From Candidatus Saccharicenans sp. (lineage in GTDB: Bacteria > Acidobacteriota > Aminicenantia > Aminicenantales > Saccharicenantaceae), in the NCBI GenBank assembly GCA_030017715.1, contig JASEIU010000003.1, positions 248,001 through 312,000 on the forward strand: a stretch of 64,000 nucleotides of DNA, read 5' to 3'. The translations under genes were made by a program, and so were the position numbers. Below the pieces are notes generated by a model that saw only the letters and a program-made list of their open reading frames with translations, had not been told where the DNA came from and did not search any database. Within the stretch, counting starts at the first letter, position 1. Each line of letters begins with the position of its first letter. Shown piece by piece: positions 9,087 to 17,798 of this stretch.

Positions 9087-9320
9087 TCTCGTTTTCTCTT
9101 TCCTTTTTCTTTTTTATCTATCGTCAGAGTAGCAAACCTGAATTAAAAAACCGGGTAAGATAGGTTAAAGTTCTGTTAAGAAAAAATGAGTGGGTTAACT
9201 TCAAGCCGGTAAATCAGGCGCCTCTCAAAGTGAGAATAATAGAGCCCTTGCCTTTTCAGTTAATTTTTATTAATCTGACCTGAGAATTATGATAGAAATT
9301 ATGGATCCGATATCGGAGTA

Positions 9321-10448
9321 GTGCCCATGTTATCAAAAAAAATCTATCCTGCTGTTTATCTGTTGTTAATCGCAATTTTTCTTAGTCTGCCCATTCTGGC
9401 CCTGGCCCGGGAGCAACAGGAAACCCGCCTGGCTGCGGCCCGGGAATCCGAGGGAGAGCTGGGGCAGCAGTCGACTGAGTCAAAGAATCAGGAAATCGGC
9501 CCGGGAGCCGGCAAAGGCCAGGGGCAAAGACAGGGGTTAAGACAGGGGCAGGGACAGCAGAGACCGGCTAATCAGCAGCCGCTACCAACTCAGAATTTCT
9601 TTCGTTTTTTGTTTTCGTCCAAACTTATCACCATGCTGGTGATCGGCCTGGTAGCCCTGGTTCTGCTTCTGACCGGAAAAATGGACAACAGAACCAGAAT
9701 TCCATTTCTGGTCGTAGCCACCTTTCTCTATGGCGTCTCGGCCAACCTCGGGCTGAAGCTCTTTTCCGGTTTTTCCATGCATCCTTCCCCCATCTGCGCC
9801 ATCACCAAGCCCCTGCTTTATGGACTCAGGACTCCGATGCTGGCCACACTGGCCGTAATCCTTTTCCTCACAATAATAGGACCGAAGCTCTTCTGCAGTT
9901 ATGTTTGTCCGGTCGGCGCCATCCAGGAATTAATCGCCATGCTGGCCGACAAACTTAAAATCAGAAGGCGAAAACCCTCCTTCAGACTCAGTCAGACTGT
10001 CCGGGTGCTGATTTTCTTAGCCTTCATTGCCTTCAGCTGGACGGCTATCATTCACACCATCTACCAGGGCCAGGTCCGGGCTCTCTCGCTCTATGATTAC
10101 ATTAATGCCTTTGAAGGATTCAAATGGAACCTGCAGCCGACGCTCCTGGACAATCTGTTTCATTTTCTCCCTCTCATCCTGACTCTGGCTTTTGCTTTCT
10201 TTACCTACCGACCCTATTGTTATTATGTCTGCCCCGTTGGGCTGTTCACCAATGTGCTTGAGCAGGTGGCAATCTTCCGGGTTGTTAAGAAAAAAGATGG
10301 CTGCAACGATTGTCAGGTATGCGTGGACAGATCACCCTGCCCGGCAGTCGCCGAGATACTTAAAGACGCAGTTCTTGTCCCGGATTGTTTCTCCTGCACC
10401 GTCTGCACCCGTGGCTGCCCCCGCAGCCAGCTGAAATTCGGCCGCTAA
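9321..10448 (+). CDS. NapH/NosR-like membrane 4Fe-4S protein
   Basis: The 375-residue protein has a signal-like N-terminus, a Gln/Gly-rich periplasmic stretch (about residues 35-88) and about five membrane helices. Two CX3CP motifs (CSYVCPVGAIQEL near 192 and CYYVCPVGLFTNV near 300), the hallmark of NapH/NosR/CcoG-type membrane electron-transfer proteins, are followed by two cysteine clusters (CNDCQVCVDRSPCP and CFSCTVCTRGCP) able to hold 4Fe-4S centres. It probably passes electrons from the membrane to a periplasmic acceptor. Unlike NosR it has no FMN-binding domain, but a separate FMN-binding protein lies 4 kb downstream. GGAG lies 9 bases before the ATG. A composite repeat follows immediately. 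Confidence 0.87.
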   Translation: MPMLSKKIYPAVYLLLIAIFLSLPILALAREQQETRLAAARESEGELGQQSTESKNQEIGPGAGKGQGQRQGLRQGQGQQRPANQQPLPTQNFFRFLFSSKLITMLVIGLVALVLLLTGKMDNRTRIPFLVVATFLYGVSANLGLKLFSGFSMHPSPICAITKPLLYGLRTPMLATLAVILFLTIIGPKLFCSYVCPVGAIQELIAMLADKLKIRRRKPSFRLSQTVRVLIFLAFIAFSWTAIIHTIYQGQVRALSLYDYINAFEGFKWNLQPTLLDNLFHFLPLILTLAFAFFTYRPYCYYVCPVGLFTNVLEQVAIFRVVKKKDGCNDCQVCVDRSPCPAVAEILKDAVLVPDCFSCTVCTRGCPRSQLKFGR

Positions 10449-10453
10449 TAACA

Positions 10454-10684
10454 GGGGACACCTTACGGTGTCCCCGGAAAAATGGGGACAGTGTACGGTG
10501 TCCCCTATTCTTCTCCGGTTTTTTCCCCATAGAGAAATTAATTATGAGGATCAAAAAAGGGACACTTTACGGTGTCCCCTTTCAGGTCAACTTTCTGGAA
10601 CGTTTTTCCCATGAAATCAGGCACAAGACAAAGGGGACACCTTACGGTGTCCCCGAAAAAATGGGGACAGTGTACGGTGTCCCC
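10454..10684. repeat. Composite repeat 2: five class A palindromes (2-1-2)
   Basis: Palindromes lie at 10454-10475, 10484-10505, 10559-10579, 10633-10654 and 10663-10684. Spacing is nearly identical to composite 1. The two outer pairs are almost copies of each other: both have a first member with loop TTAC closed by C-G, a 7-8 base spacer (ggaaaaat / gaaaaaat), then a member with core GTGTACGG. It separates the convergent Fe-S and flavodiiron genes and could end transcription both ways. Confidence 0.9.
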
Positions 10685-10693
10685 TGTTTGGGG

Positions 10694-11887
10694 CTACCTG
10701 GCCTTCACTGCCGCGGCCATCTCCAGGGCCAGCTTTCTCAGCCGCTCAAAATCCTCGCCCTTGGCTGAGAACTGGACTTCGACCGGCTGGCCGACCAGCG
10801 TCCAGTTGTTCTTCCTCAGGTGCTCCAGAATCCCCTTGACTCCGCCCCCGCTCCAGCCGTATGAACCAAACACCCCGAAAACCCGGTTGGGCAATCCTTT
10901 ATGGGCCAGGTTGATGATCACATTTTCCAGCGGCGGGTAAATCCAGTTATTGTAAGTGCAGCTGCCGAAAACAACCCCCTTGAAGCGCCAGATTTCGTTG
11001 ATGATGAAAGACTCGTGAACGGTCGAAGTGTTCATCACCCGGAGATGTTTTATTCCCTCGTCGGCCAGCGCCCGGGCCACAAAATCGGCCATCTTTTCGG
11101 TGTTGCCGTACATGGTGCCGTAAGCAATCACCACGCCTTCGTCATATTCATACCGGCTCCACCTGTCGTAAGACGAAATGATTCGTTTGGGATCGGTCCG
11201 CCAGACCGGTCCATGGGTCGGGCAGACCACCCTGACCTCCAGCCCGGCCAGCCTCTGCAGCGCCTTCTGGACCATGGGCCCGAATTTTCCGACAATATTG
11301 GAATAATATCTCCTGATTTCATGCTCGTAATAGGCGACGTCGACTTCGTCATCAAAAACTCCGCCGTCCAGGCTGCCGAAACCGCCGAAGGCATCTCCTG
11401 AAAAAAGAATCCCCCCGGTTGTTTCATAAGTCATCATAGTCTCAGGCCAGTGAACCATCGGGGTCAGATAGAATCTTAACTTCCGTCGCCCCAGGTCTAT
11501 TTCATCCCCGTCCTTGACTTCATAGAAGTCCGCCTCGATCTGGTACATAGCCCTTACGAACTCGACGGTTTTTTTATTGCCGACTATTTTCAAGCCGGGG
11601 AAGGTCTGGATGACAGCAGCCAGGGCTCCAGAGTGGTCCGGTTCCATGTGATTGATAATCAGGTAATCAAGCTTCCGGCCCTCCAGCAGCTGGTGAATTC
11701 TTTCCAGGTATTCCGATATTTTGCAGAGCTTGACCGTGTCCACCAGGACCGTCTGCTCATCGACGATCAGGTAGGAATTGTAAGAAACCCCTTTCGGCAG
11801 CGGCCAGATATTTTCAAACAGGTGGGTATCACGGTCGTTAACCCCGACATAATAAACGCCGTCAGCAATCTTAATTGTCCGGTCCAT
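10694..11887 (-). CDS. A-type flavodiiron protein (FprA family)
   Basis: The 397-residue protein has the two-domain layout of the minimal class A flavodiiron proteins. The N-terminal metallo-beta-lactamase-like domain shows the diiron motif HMEPDH (H80, E82, D84, H85), then VHWPETM, FSGDAFGG and CPTHGPVW with the remaining ligands. The C-terminal flavodoxin domain (from about residue 255) has the FMN phosphate loop YGTMYGNTEKMA. These enzymes reduce oxygen to water or NO to N2O in the cytoplasm of anaerobes, with electrons usually from rubredoxin; none is seen nearby. Length is normal and all ligand motifs are present. AAGGGA precedes the ATG. Confidence 0.95.
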   Translation of the reverse strand: MDRTIKIADGVYYVGVNDRDTHLFENIWPLPKGVSYNSYLIVDEQTVLVDTVKLCKISEYLERIHQLLEGRKLDYLIINHMEPDHSGALAAVIQTFPGLKIVGNKKTVEFVRAMYQIEADFYEVKDGDEIDLGRRKLRFYLTPMVHWPETMMTYETTGGILFSGDAFGGFGSLDGGVFDDEVDVAYYEHEIRRYYSNIVGKFGPMVQKALQRLAGLEVRVVCPTHGPVWRTDPKRIISSYDRWSRYEYDEGVVIAYGTMYGNTEKMADFVARALADEGIKHLRVMNTSTVHESFIINEIWRFKGVVFGSCTYNNWIYPPLENVIINLAHKGLPNRVFGVFGSYGWSGGGVKGILEHLRKNNWTLVGQPVEVQFSAKGEDFERLRKLALEMAAAVKAR

Positions 11888-12407
11888 TTTTAATCCCTTC
11901 TTAAATAGATATCATCAGGCAATTTTCCCGCCTGAAACTCCTGAAACTTTAGAGTCCGGCTCCAGTCATTATGTCATGTCATAGGCACAATTTAAATTAT
12001 ACCTGAATATAATTGACAAACAACGAACTTTCGCTGCTACCCCGGACACCGGGCCTGAGCAGTCCGGCAGGTTAAACTAGCCACCGACCCACGCCGGTCC
12101 GCCTCCGCCTCCTGGCCATCGCCCAAAAAAAATAATTTCTTATAACGACAGCCTGCCCGTTTTTCCGGCCCGGCCTGACCAGAATCGCAAAACTCAGGCC
12201 GCCCGCAGACAAGCGACAAACAGAAAATCCCGGAGCTTTAACCGGCTTTATGGTTCGAACCTTCAGGCCCGCCTCCCAATCCGGACCCGTGAATATTCCG
12301 CGCCTTCCAACCCTGACCGTCCGTCCGGACTTTTATTCCGACTTGCTTTTCCGACAGGAAATGATTTTTAATTGAATCTCAGTAATATTAAATTGAAAGG
12401 AGTCAAC
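11888..12407. other. Intergenic, no gene seen
   Basis: A 520-base gap between divergent genes. The 60-codon minus-strand ORF at 12037-12219 is Arg/Cys-rich with no recognisable fold and is probably chance. No tRNA or palindrome is evident; promoters for both flanking genes should lie here but I cannot place them. Confidence 0.4.
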
Positions 12408-12707
12408 ATGCCGTTTCTGGTAATGGCTTTTGATTTTCCCCCGCCCGCCGGGCCCGAACGACGAAAATCCGTCCGGGAAGAACACCTCAAGCAGGGCGAA
12501 CGGCTCTACCAGGAAGGCAAATGGCTGTGCGCCGCCGGTATTCTCAATGAAGCCGGAGAGCTGGTAGGCTCAATGATAATCTGTGATTACCCGACCGAAG
12601 AAGCCCTGCGCCGTGAATGGCTGGACGAGGAGCCTTACGTCCTCAACCGGGTCTGGGAAAAGGTCCAGATTTTCCCGATCCGGCCGGCGCCTTTCATGTC
12701 AGAATAA
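12408..12707 (+). CDS. YciI family protein
   Basis: A 99-residue alpha/beta protein of the YCII-related family (dimeric ferredoxin-like fold). The family pattern is visible: N-terminal strand PFLVMAFDFP, central REEHLKQGERLYQEGKW, then GSMIICDYPTEEALRREWLDEEPYV. Biochemical role is unclear for most members. I start at the ATG at 12408 because GAAAGGAG lies 6 bases upstream; the ORF track extends 12 codons further to a TTG without support. It is separated by 160 bases from the next operon, which probably has its own promoter. Confidence 0.85.
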   Translation: MPFLVMAFDFPPPAGPERRKSVREEHLKQGERLYQEGKWLCAAGILNEAGELVGSMIICDYPTEEALRREWLDEEPYVLNRVWEKVQIFPIRPAPFMSE

Positions 12708-12789
12708 ATAGACTTTCACCCCCCTTAATCTTCCCCGACTCTACCCGTCTGATTATGCTTCCAATCCCTTTTAACCAAGTTTTCCCCTT

Positions 12790-12807
12790 TTCCTACTATT
12801 CCTATAG
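12790..12807 (+). promoter_or_regulatory. 18-nt putative operator shared with the copB upstream region
   Basis: TTCCTACTATTCCTATAG is identical to 34824-34841, upstream of the CopB-type ATPase. Here it lies 64 bases before the FixH-like gene, just upstream of a possible -10 box TATTAT at 12817-12822. A role as operator for a common regulator is inferred from identity and position alone. Confidence 0.45.
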
Positions 12808-12870
12808 ATTTTATAGTATTATTGTTATAGAATGAAATTTAGATAGGGTTGAAAAGGCAGGAGGTTTAGC

Positions 12871-13347
12871 ATGCTGAACAGATATTTGATTATGTTACTG
12901 GTCCTGTTGCTCTCAGGTCTGACCCAGGCGGTGCCCTTCACACCGGCCCCGGTCGAACAGGGACAGCACCAGCAGCACCAGGCCTCTTCGGTTAAACCCG
13001 AGGAACTACCGGTCATAAAACCGGCTGGCAAAAAGAACGAGCTGCCCGACGGCTGCCATTTCATCTGGGAATTCAACCAGACTCCGAAAATGGGCACTGT
13101 TATCCTGAGGGTTCAAATTTTCGATCAGAATAACAAGCAGATCAGCACCCTTAAAATCGAAGGCCGTTCCGACATGCCCTCGATGCGAGGCCACCACGAC
13201 TCCGGAGATGTCGCTTTCAAACTCAACCACCAGGGCGTCTACCTGCTGCCGGTCAACATCGTCATGCCCGGAGAATGGGAAATTATCCTGACCTTCAAGG
13301 AAGGCGACCGGGTAATTTATCGCGGCCGAATTCTTTTCCGCGTTTAA
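12871..13347 (+). CDS. Secreted YtkA/FixH-like domain protein
   Basis: The 158-residue protein has a signal peptide (LIMLLVLLLSGLTQA), a short His/Gln-rich segment (GQHQQHQ) and one immunoglobulin-like domain resembling the YtkA/FixH family, with the typical chain ...RSDMPSMRGHHDSG...GVYLLPVNIVMPGEWEI. In that family the met/his motif is often linked to copper handling, but direct metal binding here is inferred. GGAGG lies 7 bases before the ATG. It is the first gene of a likely five-gene operon (beta-barrel, FMN-binding protein, ABC permease, ABC ATPase) and follows the 18-nt sequence shared with the copper-type ATPase gene. Confidence 0.75.
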   Translation: MLNRYLIMLLVLLLSGLTQAVPFTPAPVEQGQHQQHQASSVKPEELPVIKPAGKKNELPDGCHFIWEFNQTPKMGTVILRVQIFDQNNKQISTLKIEGRSDMPSMRGHHDSGDVAFKLNHQGVYLLPVNIVMPGEWEIILTFKEGDRVIYRGRILFRV

Positions 13348-13390
13348 TCGCAGCCCGAATCGCAAGCTGAGGCTGACGAATAATCGACTC

Positions 13391-14575
13391 GTGCCGCTCG
13401 ACCGAGATCCTCAGGGGAGAAAATTATCGGAGATGCCGAGCAAATCTTCAGGATCCATCCGGGAGAGCAAGGTCGGCCCGAAAAAGTGCCGCCCTGCGCC
13501 GCCTCAAAGCCAACCGCAGATGAATAAGGTAAAATTCGAAACAGCAGACGGCTCCCGGAAGCCGCAAATCCGCCGGCCGGCAGCCCCGGTCGTGTTTCTC
13601 TTATTTTTGCTGCTAATTTCATCCTTCAACGTCATTCCCCTTCGGGCTCAAACCAGAAATTCGCTTTACTTTCTTGAGCTCCAGGCAATTTCTGCCTGGA
13701 ACTTCAACCAGAAGTCACTCGAATTTTACTCTTACCTGCCTCACCACCCGATGCAGAAAAACAGTCTGGGCCTGGAATCGCTCATCAGGCTCTACCGCCA
13801 GAAATCAGACCTGGGTTATTTTTCATTTCAACTCAGAGTCGCTTACGACGCCGACCACGACCGCTCTCTTCAATTCCAGCTTTACAACGCATTTTTCCGG
13901 ATGAAAAACAGGCTGGCCGACCTCTGGCTCGGCCACAGCAAACCCGCCCTCGGCCTTAATTACAGTCTGGACAATCACGCCCTTCTCCTGCCGGACTCGA
14001 CCATGCTCGGCCACAACTTCGACCGGGACTGGGGAGCTGGCGCCCACCGCGACTTTCGGTGGGGAGAGCTGGCTCTTACGCTGACCACCGGTTCGGGTCA
14101 GAAAATCAAACTCGGCCGCAATTACTTTCTTTCGGCCCGGGTTTCTTACGGAGTCCTGTCAAGGGATAATTACAGCCTCGGAATTTCGGCCTTTACCGGT
14201 CGAGTGCTTGAGGAAATGGAGGAGCCAGAAATGAACGAAGACCCGACCTTCTGGTCGGGAGCCGCCTTTGACGCTACCTATCTCTGGCTCAACTCGGAAA
14301 GTCGACTGGAGTTGAACCTCGGCCGCCGGGCCGGCCAGCCCTGGCATCTTTTATTTTTCCGCCAGGGCTTAAACTTTCTTGAAGAAGGCAGACTCAAGCT
14401 TGAAGCCCAGGGCGGAGTGCTCAAACACAGTGAGAGATGGACCTGGCTGGCCGGAACCGGCCTGACTTACCGCCTGAGCGCAGACTTGACCGTCCGCGGC
14501 CTGTTTCTATACGACCGTCAGACCGATAATTTCAGGCTGGTCCTGCAGCTTTATTTTTACAAAAATATATTCTAA
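13391..14575 (+). CDS. Putative outer-membrane beta-barrel protein
   Basis: No named family is recognised. After a hydrophobic segment (VVFLLFLLLISSFNVI) that would be a signal peptide, the rest alternates polar and aromatic residues in strand-like pieces (WLNSESRLELNLG, LTVRGLFLYDRQ, FRLVLQLYFYKNIF) and ends in aromatic F, as in outer-membrane barrels. The start is uncertain: GTG at 13391, ATG at 13433 or ATG at 13520 are all in frame, and the last leaves the most normal signal peptide, though none has a well-spaced ribosome site. It lies 43 bases after the FixH-like gene and 18 before the FMN-binding gene, so it belongs to the same operon and may form the outer-membrane part of that system. 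Confidence 0.65.
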   Translation: MPLDRDPQGRKLSEMPSKSSGSIRESKVGPKKCRPAPPQSQPQMNKVKFETADGSRKPQIRRPAAPVVFLLFLLLISSFNVIPLRAQTRNSLYFLELQAISAWNFNQKSLEFYSYLPHHPMQKNSLGLESLIRLYRQKSDLGYFSFQLRVAYDADHDRSLQFQLYNAFFRMKNRLADLWLGHSKPALGLNYSLDNHALLLPDSTMLGHNFDRDWGAGAHRDFRWGELALTLTTGSGQKIKLGRNYFLSARVSYGVLSRDNYSLGISAFTGRVLEEMEEPEMNEDPTFWSGAAFDATYLWLNSESRLELNLGRRAGQPWHLLFFRQGLNFLEEGRLKLEAQGGVLKHSERWTWLAGTGLTYRLSADLTVRGLFLYDRQTDNFRLVLQLYFYKNIF

Positions 14576-14593
14576 GGAATAAGAGGAGATCTG

Positions 14594-15349
14594 ATGAGAG
14601 GCAAAAAACTCAGCGCCAAAACAAGAGCCTGGAAACACTCGGGAACAATTCTTGCTTTGCTTCTATCCGGACTCCTGGTTAATCTTCCGCTTTCGGGGGC
14701 GGTCGGCTGCGACCTGAACGACCCGGCCCGGGACATCAAGATGCTCTTTCCCCAATCAACCGGTTTCAGGACATTCTACGTTTCGGTAGCCGATTCGGGA
14801 GGCCAGAAGCTGCTGGGAAAAATAGAAAACAGACTCGGCGACAGATTTAGCGGACTGTTTGAGACGATAGACGTTCCTTACACGGTATACGAAATCTACA
14901 AAAACAACGAACTAATTGGCTTCGTTCACGGGGTCAACCAGAAAGGACGTTATGGCGGAATCCAGGTCTTTCTGGCGCTGACCCCCTCGGGAGAAATTCT
15001 GAGTTTTTATGTTCAGAAATTTACCGGCCGGGGGGCCAGAGAGTTTCGCTCTCCGCAATTTTCGGCTCAATTTGTCGGACTCAAGCTCCAGGATTTTGAT
15101 AATTATCAGGTTCAGAGCCGACAGGAAATTCCACCGGGTCCTATCAGCCGGATCAAGAATCCAGTCCCCGATTCTGAAGACGATTTCAGAGCTATCCTCC
15201 GGGCGGTAAAGAAAAATCTTGTGCTGATGAAATTCCTGGTGTTCAACCGACAGAAGCCGGGAGAAAAAAGTCCGATTCCGACCGCTGTTCTTTCCGGTCC
15301 CTTTCCGGGTCCAGGCAGTCCAGCCCTCATTGAAGGAGAATCAATATGA
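14594..15349 (+). CDS. Exported FMN-binding domain protein (RnfG/NosR-N-like)
   Basis: The 251-residue protein has an N-terminal export signal (ILALLLSGLLVNLPLSGAVGC) whose cysteine could be lipidated. Residues of about 80-190 resemble the FMN-binding domain of RnfG/NqrC/NosR: YEIYKNNELIGFVHGVNQKGRYGGIQVFLALTPSGEILSF. The covalent-flavin motif (S/T)GAT is not visible, so the flavin may be loosely held or the site altered. AGAGGAG precedes the ATG. The stop overlaps the ATG of the ABC permease (ATGA), indicating translational coupling. Presence of a redox domain inside an ABC operon is unusual. Electron donor could be the NapH/NosR-like protein at 9321-10448; that link is inference. Confidence 0.78.
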   Translation: MRGKKLSAKTRAWKHSGTILALLLSGLLVNLPLSGAVGCDLNDPARDIKMLFPQSTGFRTFYVSVADSGGQKLLGKIENRLGDRFSGLFETIDVPYTVYEIYKNNELIGFVHGVNQKGRYGGIQVFLALTPSGEILSFYVQKFTGRGAREFRSPQFSAQFVGLKLQDFDNYQVQSRQEIPPGPISRIKNPVPDSEDDFRAILRAVKKNLVLMKFLVFNRQKPGEKSPIPTAVLSGPFPGPGSPALIEGESI

Positions 15350-16551
15350 ACGAACCTAAAAAAATAAGTCTCTTCCACATTGCCTGGAAGAATCTATCCC
15401 GCAAAAAGACCAGAAGTCTGCTGACCGTCGTGGGCATTGCCCTGGCCACCTGGGTGCTGATCAGTCTGTTCGGCTTCAACAGCGGCTATAAGAATTCGCT
15501 CGACCGCGACATCGACAATCTCGGCTTTCAGATGCTGGTGGTGGCCAAGGGCTGCCCCTACGAAGCCGCCACCCTGATGTTAAAGGGCGGAACAGGGCTC
15601 AAGTATATGAACGAGGAGGTGGTCAAATTGATCGTCCGCGAGCCGGAAGTGGAGAGCGTTACCCCGATGCTGATGCAGGTGGTTTTCGACCCCAACAAGG
15701 GTCAGAGCGGAGGGCTGACCGCTTTCCTGGGCATAGACCCAGCCACCTTCCCCTCCCTCAAACCGGGCCTGAGCTTCAAGCAGGGAGGCTGGTTCACCGA
15801 CCCGGAGGCTCTTGAGGTAGTCATGGGCTATGAGGCCGCCGAACTCGAACAGCGTGAGGTTGGAGACATGTATTTCATCCCGGAAAAAGAAATCGAATTG
15901 AAGGTAGTCGGCGTACTTAGCCGCTCCGGCACCCAGGACGACGGAACAATTTTCATTCCGCTCAAAACACTTCAGAAACTTTTCGACCAGCCGGATCAGC
16001 TGACCAGCGTCGGCGTCAAGGTAAACAAGGAAGCTGACCTGGCCAGGTTTGAAGAAAAGATGTTCCAGCTGCCCGACGTTCAGGTGGTGAGCCTGACCCA
16101 GGTGAAAACCACCATCATGACCCTGCTGTCGACCGCCCGGGTCCTGGTGTTTTCGATTGCCCTGATTGCCATCCTGATTTCGATCATGGGCGTGATCAAC
16201 ACCGTGCTGATGTCGGTAATGGAAAGGCAAAAAGAGATCGGCATTCTTAAGGCGATGGGAGCGCTGGCGGCCGACGTTTTCAAGCTGGTCTGGGTGGAAA
16301 CTTCCCTGCTGTGTCTGCTCGGCGGCCTGACCGGGGCCGGGCTGGCTGTTTTGACCTCCAGACTGACCGAATATCTGATCAGGCAGCTTCTTCCTTTCTC
16401 TCCAAGCGGCGGGCTGATTTCTATTGACGCCGGCCTGATCCTCGTCTCAATCGCCGCCGTCGTGCTGCTCGGGCTGGTGAGCGGAATTTATCCAGCCTTC
16501 CGGGCAGCCAGGATGAGACCCCTGGAAGCCATCAGAAGCGAGGAGGAATAA
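15346..16551 (+). CDS. MacB/FtsX-type ABC transporter permease
   Basis: The 401-residue protein has the standard MacB-like plan: one N-terminal membrane helix (RSLLTVVGIALATWVLISLFG), a large periplasmic domain (about residues 45-270) and three C-terminal helices with the FtsX signature (VLVFSIALIAILISIMGVINTVLMSVMERQKEIGILKAMGA). Such permeases couple cytoplasmic ATP hydrolysis to periplasmic events, moving lipoproteins or other cargo outward rather than transporting across the inner membrane. It overlaps the FMN-binding gene by 4 bases and is followed one base later by its ATPase. Cargo is unknown. Confidence 0.92.
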   Translation: MNEPKKISLFHIAWKNLSRKKTRSLLTVVGIALATWVLISLFGFNSGYKNSLDRDIDNLGFQMLVVAKGCPYEAATLMLKGGTGLKYMNEEVVKLIVREPEVESVTPMLMQVVFDPNKGQSGGLTAFLGIDPATFPSLKPGLSFKQGGWFTDPEALEVVMGYEAAELEQREVGDMYFIPEKEIELKVVGVLSRSGTQDDGTIFIPLKTLQKLFDQPDQLTSVGVKVNKEADLARFEEKMFQLPDVQVVSLTQVKTTIMTLLSTARVLVFSIALIAILISIMGVINTVLMSVMERQKEIGILKAMGALAADVFKLVWVETSLLCLLGGLTGAGLAVLTSRLTEYLIRQLLPFSPSGGLISIDAGLILVSIAAVVLLGLVSGIYPAFRAARMRPLEAIRSEEE

Positions 16552-16552
16552 G

Positions 16553-17239
16553 ATGCCCGAAAACCGGGTTATAATTGAGACAGAAAAAATCACTAAAATT
16601 TATCACCGGGGTGCCGAGCAGGTTAAAGCCATAGACGAACTTTCAATCGCCGTCCGGGAAGGCGATTTTCTGGCGATTGTCGGTCCATCGGGGTCCGGAA
16701 AGACGACTCTGCTCAACCTGCTGGGCTGTCTGGACAACCCCGGCGGCGGCCGGCTGGCGGTCGACGGCCGGAAAATTCACGAGAATGGACACGGTCTTTC
16801 AGAAAGCCAGTTAACCAGAATCCGGCGTCAGCTGTTCGGCTACATCTTTCAGAAATTTTATCTTATCCCGACTCTGACCGTGCTGGAAAATGTTCTGGTG
16901 CCGTTTACCTTTTTTAAGAAACCCCGGGCCGAGGAAGATGTCATTTCGCTTCTTAAAAAGCTTGGCCTCGAAAACCGAACCGGACACCTGCCCGGCGAAC
17001 TGTCGGGAGGAGAGATGCAGCGGGTGGCCATCGCCCGGGCGCTGGTCAACCGTCCGAAGGTCCTCCTGGCCGACGAGCCGACCGGAAATCTTGATTCCGA
17101 GAGAAGCCGGGAAATCGGCCGGGTGCTCAGGCGCCTTAACGAGGAAGAGGGTCTGACGATTCTTCTGGTAACCCATAATCTGGAGCTGGCCGGCCTGGCA
17201 AAGGCTACTATCACGCTTCGCGACGGGCGGATCGTCTGA
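16553..17239 (+). CDS. ABC transporter ATPase, LolD/MacB type
   Basis: A 228-residue ATP-binding subunit. Walker [10 protein letters not shown] near residue 43, Q-loop region YIFQKFYLIPTLTVLENV, signature [15 protein letters not shown], Walker B VLLADEPTGNLDSE and switch histidine LLVTHN are all intact. It starts one base after the permease stop and must power it. This is the last gene of the operon; no palindrome follows. Confidence 0.95.
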   Translation: MPENRVIIETEKITKIYHRGAEQVKAIDELSIAVREGDFLAIVGPSGSGKTTLLNLLGCLDNPGGGRLAVDGRKIHENGHGLSESQLTRIRRQLFGYIFQKFYLIPTLTVLENVLVPFTFFKKPRAEEDVISLLKKLGLENRTGHLPGELSGGEMQRVAIARALVNRPKVLLADEPTGNLDSERSREIGRVLRRLNEEEGLTILLVTHNLELAGLAKATITLRDGRIV

Positions 17240-17798
17240 GAAACGCAAAGCAGATCAGGCGCTTTCCGGTATTGAGCGGTTGCTTAATCTCTTTGATCAA
17301 AGGCACAAAGGCGCTGATTCAAGTAAAACGCTTCTGTCCGTTTTTATTTTTGGATCTTATCCAAATTAGTTGACAAAATACTATATCTATTAAGGGTCCT
17401 GTCGCGGCGCGCCCCCTCCCGTCCTCGCTCCACCCATCCCCCCGCGGGGAACCCCTTCCGCTCCGGGCGGTTCGGAGACAGGCCGTGCCACCCTCTTAAA
17501 ACCCTGGCTCTACGGTTCTTTATTGGCCCGTATTAGTAAGAATGTCCTGCCGGGCCAGGCCGCGCTCCGCATATAGTATTCTTGCCTTTTTATTGCCGGC
17601 TGAAATTTTAGGCAGGGGACTGTCAGGTCGGGCCACCCTCCTGCCTTTATTGCCGCCGGTCAGGGAAACAGAGAGGCTTCCTCGTTCGGTCAGAGCCGGG
17701 GCTGATCAAAAGGCTGCAAAGACACTTCTTTTAATCTCTCTTTGAGGCTGTGCCTCTAAACCCCTCCCTTAGTCCAATGAAATCTAGGGAGATGAACC
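17240..17798. other. Intergenic, no gene seen
   Basis: 559 bases between two convergently read genes. The 67-codon ORF at 17542-17745 has no family resemblance or ribosome site. There is a TTGACA hexamer near 17370 but no matching -10 at the right distance, and no class A repeat, unusual for a convergent gap in this window. Confidence 0.4.

Noticed and set aside
12037-12219. 60-codon minus-strand ORF in the gap before yciI
   Set aside because: Arg/Cys-rich low-information product, no ribosome site, no family resemblance.
12240-12270. GGTTCGAACC resembling a tRNA T-arm
   Set aside because: No acceptor stem, anticodon arm or CCA end could be placed around it.
12871-17239. Nitrous-oxide reductase (nos) cluster
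   Set aside because: FMN-binding and ABC genes recall nosR and nosFY, but no nosZ, nosD or nosL is present and the permease is of MacB rather than NosY type.
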